A DNA stretch of 5,086 bases from Lachnospiraceae bacterium (GTDB taxonomy: Bacteria > Bacillota_A > Clostridia > Lachnospirales > Lachnospiraceae), in contig JAFZKM010000262.1 of assembly GCA_017553665.1 (NCBI GenBank), positions 1 through 5,086 of the forward strand. The letters run 5' to 3'. The notes beneath the pieces were generated by a model, which saw nothing but the letters and a program-made list of their open reading frames with translations, ran no database searches and was not told the DNA's origin. Made by a program: the position numbers and the translations under genes. Below, in pieces: positions 1-5,086 of the stretch (position 1 is its first letter; every line of letters begins with the position of its first letter).

Positions 1-558
1 CATCCATCTCTCACCCGGATCGAACGCCAGCGGACAGCGTCCGAGCGCGTTCGCGAATTCCACGGTCATCGGGTAAATGGCGTTCGCCATCTTCTTTTCG
101 TACTCGCCGAGGCACTTTCCGACCTCGATATGCGCGGCCGACTCAATGCCCGGATAGCATACGCCCGAGGTCATCGTCATCAGATCGAATATCGTCACGG
201 ACCGCGACGCGGGACGCAGATGATAGGCTTTGCCGGTCGCGTCGCCGCCCGCCGCGGGCTCATCAGCCACAGCCACCATAGGATTCGCGAAACCGGGCAG
301 ATACTGCTCCACATTATCCTTAAGATCGATGATGCCTCTCTCGACCAAAATCATCACCGCTGCCGCGGTAACGGTCTTTGACATCGAGAACATCCTGAAT
401 ACCGAGTCACGCTTCATCGGCATGTTCCTCGCGATATCAGCCTTGCCGAAGGAGCCGAAGAAACGCTCCTCGCCGTCCTTTATCACGAGAATGTTCGCGC
501 CGGCAATGCGCCGCTCGCCGATAACCTTATCCATTAATATCGAAAAGTATTCGTCCAT
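1..558 (-). CDS. Beta-lactamase-like (class C / penicillin-binding) serine hydrolase, C-terminal part missing
   Basis: The first 186 codons are open to the window edge. Residues 51-65 carry the family signature around the nucleophile: FRMFSMSK, giving an S-x-x-K motif with Ser58 and Lys61. This is followed by a helix (AAAVMILVERG), an LPGF motif at 87-90, and LMTMTSG at 126-132, the counterpart of the usual LLTHTSG. The visible part ends at PGERWM, just before the Tyr-x-Asn/Ser motif expected in this family, so the catalytic set cannot be completed here. There is no signal peptide or N-terminal membrane segment, so a cytoplasmic enzyme is likely. Family members include esterases, peptidases and amidohydrolases as well as beta-lactamases, so the substrate is unknown and resistance should not be assumed. 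It is the third gene of a minus-strand operon, 30 bases after the ligase-like gene and in the same reading frame. The start at 558 is chosen because GGGGGAG lies 9 bases upstream. Confidence 0.85.
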   Translation of the reverse strand, partial: MDEYFSILMDKVIGERRIAGANILVIKDGEERFFGSFGKADIARNMPMKRDSVFRMFSMSKTVTAAAVMILVERGIIDLKDNVEQYLPGFANPMVAVADEPAAGGDATGKAYHLRPASRSVTIFDLMTMTSGVCYPGIESAAHIEVGKCLGEYEKKMANAIYPMTVEFANALGRCPLAFDPGERWM

Positions 559-567
559 GAGATTCAT

Positions 568-574
568 CTCCCCC
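568..574 (-). promoter_or_regulatory. Ribosome binding site that decides the serine hydrolase start
   Basis: Read on the minus strand, GGGGGAG precedes the ATG at 558-556 by 9 bases. Two other in-frame ATGs sit at 576-574 and 567-565. The first overlaps this G-run and the second directly abuts it, so neither has usable spacing. Confidence 0.7.
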
Positions 575-588
575 ATTACGGCGATGTG

Positions 589-2472
589 TTAAGCCGCTGC
601 CTTCTCCTCAGGTACTTTCGCGACATAGAGTTCGCTCTTCCTTAAATTCCTGAATATTGCCAGACCCACGCCGATCATGCTCCAGTAGATCGGAGCCACC
701 GTGATCGAGGAGTCATTGATTATCTGAACCACCATGTAGCCTGCGGAGCCCGCGAGCACGCCCGCGCCCACGAACGCCGAGAGATCGTATTTCTTCAGCC
801 TGAAGCAGGTGCCGAGGCCGTAGAAGAAGAACCAGAAATAGAATACGAGCAGCGCGATCAGCGAGAGCACGCCTGTCTGCACGCCGATCTGCAGGTACAT
901 GTTATGCGGCTTTGTCATCGTCTGGGTGCCGTAGCCGCCGTTGTACATCGAAACAAAATCGTAGTTCGGGAACGCGATGACAAATGTATCCGCGCCGGAT
1001 CCGAGCACGAAATAGTGCTTTAGGAGCGGGATCGTCTTGCCCCAGATGTAGGCACGGCCCGAGAAAGCGCGCGAGCGCTCTACAAGCCAGTCGACGCTTT
1101 CGGTGTCCACGGTCTTTATGAATTTGCCGTAAGGAGTGAACAGGTAGTAGGTTCCGTTTATCCTCGCGAAATACCAGCCGTGTCCGTCGATCTTCAGCTC
1201 AAAACCTACCTGCGTCTGGCTCAGCATCACGGGAGTGACCCTGAAGCCGGGGAAACGCTCGTCCTGCAGCGTGAAGCTTACGGTCTCGGTATCATTTACC
1301 GTCTCGAGCTTTTTGCCCGTATCGTCCTTAAAACCGACATTGAACGAACCGTCCGCGGCGTTGTACTCCATGACGCCGTGCAGGTTATTCTCTTTATAGG
1401 TGATTATAACTTCTTCATCAAGTGTCTTGATCGAAGTCAGGTTAAATGTCTGCTTCGCGGGATGCAGCGCGCCTTTCAGCCTGTTGAGAAGCGCGTAATT
1501 CGTATGATGCCCGTAGGCTGCCACTACGCCCACCAAAAGGGCCGCCGTAAGCAGAACCGCGATCCAGTGTTTGAACAGTCTCTTGTTGAAAATGATCATC
1601 ATCGCGATGACCGAAACGATCGTGCCGATGAATCCTGCCTTCGATCCCGAAGCCAGGAGAGAAAGGATCAGCCCTGCCGTTATCAGGCCGCTCACGATCT
1701 TCTTCCAGACCTTATCCGCTCCGAACACGAGCATCAGGAATATAGGCATAAGAATAGCCACATAAGAGCCGACGTAGTTAGGATTATAGAGAGTCAGGTA
1801 AACGCGTCCCTGCTCGAAATTGAAATCCATTCCCGCGGATCCGTCCTCGTTGAACGCCCACTCCGGAAGGATCAGCTTCGCGGCAAAATCAGTCTTGAAG
1901 AAGTCCGTGAAAAATGCCTGTGTGATACCGATATAGATCATGATCACGGTGCTGAACGCGAGCGCCCAAAGCACCATCTTCACATCGTGCTCGGTCTGAA
2001 TGAAAAGGAATGCGTAATAGATGACAATGCAGTATCCGAGCAGCGCCCAGAGGGGCTCAAACTGCTCATAGATGCCTGTAAACGAGAAACGTCTGTAATC
2101 GGAAAGCACGCTCGAAAGGATCGCGAGAAGCGCGTAGATGCCGAGCGGCAGGAATATCTTATGGAATTCAAGCTTCTTACCTTCAGTCACCAGCCTGAAG
2201 ATAAGGATGGAAGCCATGATCGCCGAGAACACAACGAACCAGACCATTTTCCAGCGCAGGAACAGGTCGCCTGTTCCGCCCTTCGCCAGATAATCGTCTG
2301 CGTTCTGGAAGAAATCAAAGTATTCGAGAAGACAGTCGTACACGTAGAGCCTTACGATCAGGGGCACTATCCCCACCACCGCCATCAGCGGCAGCAGGAG
2401 AAGCGCCGAAGTCTCGCGCTTTACCGTCTTCGGCTTTGAGTTCTTTTTGTATGAATTTGTACTTTTTGACAT
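589..2472 (-). CDS. O-antigen ligase / polymerase-like (Wzy_C superfamily) polytopic membrane protein with large soluble insert
   Basis: This 627-residue protein has a Lys/Arg-rich N-terminus (1-19) and about 12 hydrophobic segments, near 22-44, 76-94, 105-123, 140-159, 165-187, 234-250, 258-275, 279-296, 301-320, 532-553, 566-585 and 590-608. Superfamily hallmarks are YNPNYVGSY at 229-237, ASGSKAGF at 274-281, SGRAYIW at 471-477 followed by LGSGADTF at 490-497, and KPHNMYLQIGVQTG at 521-534. Arg473 and His523 are candidates for the conserved Arg and His of this family's large external loop. Known members (WaaL ligases, Wzy polymerases, PglL-type O-oligosaccharyltransferases) move lipid-linked glycans on the outer face of the membrane; which reaction applies here cannot be told. 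The protein is longer than typical members because residues about 322-468 form a polar, probably beta-rich insert. It is second in the operon, 20 bases after the exported protein gene, with GGAG 11 bases before the ATG. Confidence 0.88.
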   Translation of the reverse strand: MSKSTNSYKKNSKPKTVKRETSALLLLPLMAVVGIVPLIVRLYVYDCLLEYFDFFQNADDYLAKGGTGDLFLRWKMVWFVVFSAIMASILIFRLVTEGKKLEFHKIFLPLGIYALLAILSSVLSDYRRFSFTGIYEQFEPLWALLGYCIVIYYAFLFIQTEHDVKMVLWALAFSTVIMIYIGITQAFFTDFFKTDFAAKLILPEWAFNEDGSAGMDFNFEQGRVYLTLYNPNYVGSYVAILMPIFLMLVFGADKVWKKIVSGLITAGLILSLLASGSKAGFIGTIVSVIAMMIIFNKRLFKHWIAVLLTAALLVGVVAAYGHHTNYALLNRLKGALHPAKQTFNLTSIKTLDEEVIITYKENNLHGVMEYNAADGSFNVGFKDDTGKKLETVNDTETVSFTLQDERFPGFRVTPVMLSQTQVGFELKIDGHGWYFARINGTYYLFTPYGKFIKTVDTESVDWLVERSRAFSGRAYIWGKTIPLLKHYFVLGSGADTFVIAFPNYDFVSMYNGGYGTQTMTKPHNMYLQIGVQTGVLSLIALLVFYFWFFFYGLGTCFRLKKYDLSAFVGAGVLAGSAGYMVVQIINDSSITVAPIYWSMIGVGLAIFRNLRKSELYVAKVPEEKAAA

Positions 2473-2483
2473 GGCTTAAAAAG

Positions 2484-2487
2484 CTCC
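2484..2487 (-). promoter_or_regulatory. Ribosome binding site of the ligase-like gene
   Basis: Read on the minus strand, GGAG precedes the ATG at 2472 by 11 bases. It sits in the 20-base gap after the stop codon of the upstream gene. That gap has no room for a separate promoter or terminator, which supports co-transcription. Confidence 0.6.
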
Positions 2488-2492
2488 GTTCT

Positions 2493-4043
2493 TTAATTTG
2501 TAGGAATCGTAACCACACAAGGTTCGGATGCAAGTATGGCTTCTGCCTTAGCCGATCCGGCCACTCCGCGCCGTCTTATAAGAATGACGGAAGTCGTATC
2601 GGTGATCTTCGCGGTCACTCTGGTCTTCGCGGCATCAAGCTTCGTATAGACCGACTTAAGATTTGCCTTAAGAACCGTGCCGGCCTTGACCGTACTCCAT
2701 GTAATGGATGAATAGTCAACAAGCCTTGCGTCATAATCCGCCTTCGCCACGATACACATCTCATACGCAGGCGCAGTCACAAGCATATCTGCTGCCGTTA
2801 TAGCGCCAATGGTATACTGCTCTCCTGCCTTCGTAATGCCCGAAACAACCGGAGCCTTGCCCTGATAAGGTATGGATACCATACCCACGCGTGATGCAGG
2901 CTTCTTAGTGGTCGCGGCAACTCTTACATCAATGGTAAGCGCGGCAGCCGAAACGGGCTCATTATACTTGAGAGCCTTCTTTATATCATCGATCGAGGTC
3001 ATCGAAACCTTCGCCGAGGTATTATTTGTAAAAGGCGAGAATGCAGTGGTCAGTATAGCTGTAGGGTTCGTGCTGTTCGCAGCAAAAGGAAGCACCGTAT
3101 ACCAGTCCTTCTTTCCGTTCTGCCTGAACTGCATGCCGTTCTTGACGGGAAGATTCAGCTTGCTCACGTCCACTTTGATCGCAGGAGCCTTGGTGATCGC
3201 TATCTTCAGTTTATTCTCCTTACTGAATCGCGCGCCTTCGTCGTGCTGAGTCTGGTTCGTGGCGGCCAGACGGAAATATATGATCGCGCCCGAATTGAGC
3301 ATCGAAGTCCAATCCGTGTATTCCAGATTGTCAATATTTTTCCATGCGCCGTTCGCGCCCTTGCGCCACTGGATCAGTGCCCTGAGATCCGCGATCTCCT
3401 TAAGGACCTGTGTCTCCGCGCTGGTCAGATGCGCATAGGTAACGGTCGTATTGTCATTATTGCTCACTACGATGTTCTGAAGAACCCTCAGTCCGTCAAA
3501 CTGTGTGGGCGTACCCTCATAGGACCAGTCCACATTAAACACTATCTTCTTCTGGCTCGCGGCAACCTTAACGGGCGCTACGGGCACCAAGCCGTCCGTA
3601 CCCGCCGTATTCAGCGTAGTGATACCGATATAGTTTACCTTGCTCGCGGAAAGAGTCGAGATATCGATGTAATAATACATTCCGTTGTTATTCTGCGCAG
3701 CGGGAAGAAGCTCCGAAAGCTTAACTCCCGTGACGGTCTCATTCTTTACCGGGGCATAATAAACCTGCGTACCTGCAGCCTTTACATGCACGCTGATCTG
3801 CTCATTCGCATACTCAACGTAAGTCTCCGCGATCGCTTCATTCGCGGGTGACGCAGTAGGCGTGGGCGTAGGAGTATTCGTAGGCGTAGGGGTTGCAGTG
3901 CCGGTAACCGTTCCCGTAGGATCCGCTGCCGCCACAATACGTGTATCGCCAATATCACCTGCGGGCCTTACGCATACAGCCCACAACAGGATAAGTATTC
4001 CGGATAATGTCAGTAAACAGTGTTTAACTATTTTTCTGCTCAT
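2493..4043 (-). CDS. Exported modular surface protein with Thr/Pro-rich linker, function unknown
   Basis: This 516-residue protein is not recognised as a named family. It begins MSRKIVKH followed by a hydrophobic stretch at about 9-25, which is a signal peptide or N-terminal anchor. A possible cleavage site follows VAAA at 37-40, and there is no canonical lipobox at Cys24. A Thr/Pro-rich tract fills 51-66. The rest is a Thr/Ser/Val/Ala-rich extracellular region without membrane segments or a C-terminal LPxTG sorting signal. By eye it contains up to four degenerate modules, each opening with a short aromatic motif (QWRKGANGAW at 225-234, QFRQNGKKDW at 305-314). Each closes with an AP-like motif at 156-157, 286-287, 397-398 and 507-508. 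The only cysteines after the export signal are Cys430 and Cys509, both in the last module. It is the first gene of the operon, upstream of the ligase-like gene, so it may be a partner or substrate of that enzyme (inference). The start at 4043 is preferred over 4049 because of ribosome-binding-site spacing. Confidence 0.85.
   Translation of the reverse strand: MSRKIVKHCLLTLSGILILLWAVCVRPAGDIGDTRIVAAADPTGTVTGTATPTPTNTPTPTPTASPANEAIAETYVEYANEQISVHVKAAGTQVYYAPVKNETVTGVKLSELLPAAQNNNGMYYYIDISTLSASKVNYIGITTLNTAGTDGLVPVAPVKVAASQKKIVFNVDWSYEGTPTQFDGLRVLQNIVVSNNDNTTVTYAHLTSAETQVLKEIADLRALIQWRKGANGAWKNIDNLEYTDWTSMLNSGAIIYFRLAATNQTQHDEGARFSKENKLKIAITKAPAIKVDVSKLNLPVKNGMQFRQNGKKDWYTVLPFAANSTNPTAILTTAFSPFTNNTSAKVSMTSIDDIKKALKYNEPVSAAALTIDVRVAATTKKPASRVGMVSIPYQGKAPVVSGITKAGEQYTIGAITAADMLVTAPAYEMCIVAKADYDARLVDYSSITWSTVKAGTVLKANLKSVYTKLDAAKTRVTAKITDTTSVILIRRRGVAGSAKAEAILASEPCVVTIPTN
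2520..3764 (-). repeat. Degenerate tandem protein modules within the exported protein
   Basis: By eye, residues about 94-157, 224-287, 304-398 and 427-508 resemble one another. The second and third share an opening motif of ten residues (Q-W/F-R, then W nine residues after the Q). They also share a closing segment, IIYFRLAAT...AP versus IDVRVAATTK...AP. The closing prolines at 287, 398 and 508 are 111 and 110 residues apart. The first two modules both span 63 residues from opening motif to closing proline. The fourth is the most diverged. The resemblance is at protein level only; no DNA-level repeat is seen. Confidence 0.4.
3846..3893 (-). repeat. Low-complexity Thr/Pro-rich linker tract
   Basis: This stretch encodes residues 51-66, TPTPTNTPTPTPTASP, and appears on the plus strand as a run of GGCGTA/GGGCGTAGG-like units. 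Thr and Pro codons are mixed (ACG, ACT; CCT, CCC, CCA absent), so the tract is kept for its protein composition rather than being a fresh DNA expansion. Such tracts commonly act as extended spacers between an export signal and a folded surface domain, and can carry O-linked glycans. Confidence 0.8.
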
Positions 4044-4049
4044 ATGCAT

Positions 4050-4055
4050 CCTCCC
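4050..4055 (-). promoter_or_regulatory. Ribosome binding site that decides the exported protein start
   Basis: Read on the minus strand, GGGAGG is followed at once by an ATG (4049-4047) and, 6 bases on, by a second in-frame ATG (4043-4041). Only the second has workable spacing, so translation most likely begins MSRKIVKH. Confidence 0.75.
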
Positions 4056-4065
4056 ATGACATTTA

Positions 4066-4074
4066 TGCTATAAT
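4066..4074 (+). promoter_or_regulatory. Extended -10 promoter for the leucine-rich-repeat lipoprotein gene
   Basis: TGCTATAAT is a perfect -10 hexamer (4069-4074) with the extended TGn element directly before it. No good -35 hexamer is visible at the expected distance, which fits an extended -10 promoter. Transcription would begin near 4081, leaving a leader of about 60 bases before the ATG at 4140. A second TATAGT at 4096-4101 is a weaker alternative. Confidence 0.55.
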
Positions 4075-4095
4075 CAAAAAATGTAAAGATGTCGA
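4067..4095 (-). promoter_or_regulatory. Possible promoter of the minus-strand operon
   Basis: Read on the minus strand, TCGACA (4095-4090, five of six matches to TTGACA) is followed after 17 bases by TATAGC (4072-4067, four of six matches to TATAAT). Transcription would start near 4060, giving a leader of under 20 bases before the start at 4043. The -10 overlaps the -10 of the plus-strand promoter. The match is moderate and no other strong candidate was seen in the short intergenic region. Confidence 0.35.
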
Positions 4096-4126
4096 TATAG
4101 TAGGCATGAACGCATTATCATTCTAT

Positions 4127-4131
4127 AGGAG
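4127..4131 (+). promoter_or_regulatory. Ribosome binding site of the leucine-rich-repeat lipoprotein gene
   Basis: AGGAG lies 8 bases before the ATG at 4140-4142, which is ideal spacing. The next residues form a positively charged export signal, confirming this start. Confidence 0.8.
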
Positions 4132-4139
4132 ATCATACC

Positions 4140-5086
4140 ATGAAATCAACACATTTGCGAAATATTTTTAGGATAACGGCCATTGCGGCCATTACGTGCT
4201 TCTGTTTATTTATATCGGCATGTTCATCCAAAAAAATAACAGATAATAATATAAACACCACTCCCACATCGGCCCCCACGGCCAATGCTCAGCCGACCGA
4301 TGTCCCCACGCCCACCGATATCCCTTCAGACCCGGACGTACTGTCGGGAGACGGACAGAACGAAGGCTCGGACGAAGGCGGTGAGGCATATGATGGCTAC
4401 GTCGGTACAGTAGAACCCGTTCCCGACTCGGGCGACTATTATCCGCTGTATGTTTACGACGGCATCAGCTACTGCATTTTCCCCGATCACGCCGAAGTCA
4501 TCTTCACCTGGCTCTCGGACGATACGCTCGAGGATTATACCATCAGGGAAACCATCAATGCCGAAGGACAGTTCTATAAAGTTACCGCTATCGGCGACGA
4601 GGCATTCTACTGCTTCGAATATCTGGCATCGGTCAGCATTCCTTCGACCGTCACCCGCATAGGAGGCTCAGCCTTTGAATTCTGTGAGAATCTGGCTGCC
4701 CTTGATATTCCCTCTTCCGTTACCGCTATCGGCGATTACGCCTTCGGCGAATGCTCTTCGCTTACAGAAGCCGTTATCCCCGATTCCGTGACCGACCTGG
4801 GATGGGGTGTATTCTACAACTGTACCTCACTTACCACCGTCACTCTTCCTTCGGGGCTTACGGCTATTCCGCATGATACCTTCTCGGGCTGCGAGGCTCT
4901 GACTGATGTAACGATCCCCGCCGGCGTCACCACTATCGGCGAGGAAGCTTTCTGGTACTGCGAGGCTCTCGAGACCTTAGAGCTCCCCGAAAACCTAGCA
5001 GTTATCGAATCAGCCGCCTTTTATGACTGTGTAAGCCTCAAAGAGCTGAAGTTTCCCAAGTCCATGCTCATGCTTTCAGACACGGC
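4140..5086 (+). CDS. BspA-like leucine-rich-repeat surface lipoprotein, C-terminal part missing
   Basis: The frame stays open for 315 codons to the window edge. Residues 1-27 form a lipoprotein signal peptide (MKSTHLRNIFR, then a hydrophobic core) ending in the lipobox ISAC, so Cys28 should be lipidated and the protein held on the outer face of the membrane. A disordered Thr/Pro then Asp/Glu/Gly-rich linker covers about 35-98. A capping region at about 100-147 leads into LRR_5/BspA-type repeats from residue 148. These have an exact 23-residue period (VTAIG-x-x-AF-x-x-C-x-x-L-x-x-V-x-IP), with seven complete copies and the start of an eighth. The family is known mostly from adhesins and surface binding proteins of gut and oral bacteria and of protists; the ligand here is unknown. 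It is transcribed divergently from the operon on its left. Repeat number and any further C-terminal domain lie beyond the window. Confidence 0.92.
   Translation, partial: MKSTHLRNIFRITAIAAITCFCLFISACSSKKITDNNINTTPTSAPTANAQPTDVPTPTDIPSDPDVLSGDGQNEGSDEGGEAYDGYVGTVEPVPDSGDYYPLYVYDGISYCIFPDHAEVIFTWLSDDTLEDYTIRETINAEGQFYKVTAIGDEAFYCFEYLASVSIPSTVTRIGGSAFEFCENLAALDIPSSVTAIGDYAFGECSSLTEAVIPDSVTDLGWGVFYNCTSLTTVTLPSGLTAIPHDTFSGCEALTDVTIPAGVTTIGEEAFWYCEALETLELPENLAVIESAAFYDCVSLKELKFPKSMLMLSDT
4581..5086 (+). repeat. 69-base coding repeats for 23-residue leucine-rich repeats
   Basis: Repeat units begin at 4581, 4650, 4719, 4788, 4857, 4926, 4995 and 5064 (the last cut by the window edge), with no insertion or deletion. 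The conserved core reads V/L-T-x-I-G, then A/V/T-F, Cys and Leu, then I/L-P. The Cys is shifted one residue earlier in the first unit (Cys158, against Cys182 in the second). DNA identity between units is moderate, so the array is old rather than freshly amplified. Confidence 0.9.

Noticed and set aside
559..588. Possible terminator between the ligase-like and hydrolase genes
   Set aside because: The 30-base gap has no stem-loop with a T-run and contains the hydrolase's ribosome binding site.
130..592. Two overlapping plus-strand frames opposite the serine hydrolase
   Set aside because: They are antisense to a frame with an intact SxxK motif and other family motifs. Their translations are low-complexity or unlike any known protein.
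1180..2439. Open frame of 419 codons on the plus strand, opposite the ligase-like gene
   Set aside because: The translation is rich in His, Arg, Glu and Asp and has no recognisable domain. It lies antisense to a clear polytopic membrane protein whose hydrophobic codons read backwards as charged residues. No convincing ribosome binding site was noticed before its ATG.
2473..2492. Possible terminator or promoter between the first two operon genes
   Set aside because: The 20-base gap holds only a stop codon's trailing bases and a ribosome binding site, with no inverted repeat followed by a T-run.
3243..3851. Open frame of 202 codons on the plus strand, opposite the exported protein
   Set aside because: It has no domain, export signal or family resemblance, and lies wholly inside a gene with a good start and clear export features.
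4013..4043. Lipoprotein attachment at Cys24 of the exported protein
   Set aside because: The residues before the cysteine are Leu-Trp-Ala-Val, which do not fit a lipobox (small residues at -1 and -2), unlike the clear ISAC lipobox of the divergent gene.
4450..4662. Plus-strand frame of 70 codons inside the lipoprotein gene
   Set aside because: It is a shifted-frame shadow of the leucine-rich-repeat gene; its Ser/Pro-rich translation comes from the repeat codons.

Overview
The window looks like chromosomal DNA from a Gram-positive, Lachnospiraceae-like gut or rumen Firmicute. This placement is inferred from four things seen in the sequence: strong purine-rich ribosome binding sites (GGGAGG, AGGAG), Thr/Pro-rich linkers just after export signals in two proteins, a BspA-type leucine-rich-repeat lipoprotein, and a roughly balanced base composition with AT-rich regulatory DNA. 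No rRNA, tRNA, CRISPR array, insertion sequence, phage gene or strong terminator was found.

Layout: a short divergent intergenic region (about 4044-4139) separates two transcription units. To the left, on the minus strand, lie three closely spaced genes that look like one operon. They are an exported modular protein with a Thr/Pro tract (2493-4043, 516 aa from the start preferred here), a polytopic O-antigen-ligase/polymerase-like (Wzy_C superfamily) membrane protein with a large soluble insert (589-2472, 627 aa), and a class C beta-lactamase-like serine hydrolase that runs off the left edge (1-558, 186 codons visible). The gaps are 20 and 30 bases, and each gene has its own ribosome binding site. 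To the right, on the plus strand, a lipoprotein with exact 23-residue leucine-rich repeats (4140-5086) runs off the right edge.

How they may work together (inference): all the products except the visible part of the serine hydrolase are destined for the membrane or cell surface. The operon pairs an exported protein with an enzyme of the superfamily that transfers or polymerises lipid-linked glycans, so a role in building or attaching a surface glycan is plausible. The Thr/Pro tract is a conceivable glycosylation target, but nothing here proves it. The divergent lipoprotein is probably a surface adhesion or binding protein. Two annotation corrections follow from ribosome-binding-site spacing: the first gene of the operon most likely starts at 4043 rather than 4049, and the serine hydrolase at 558 rather than 576 or 567.
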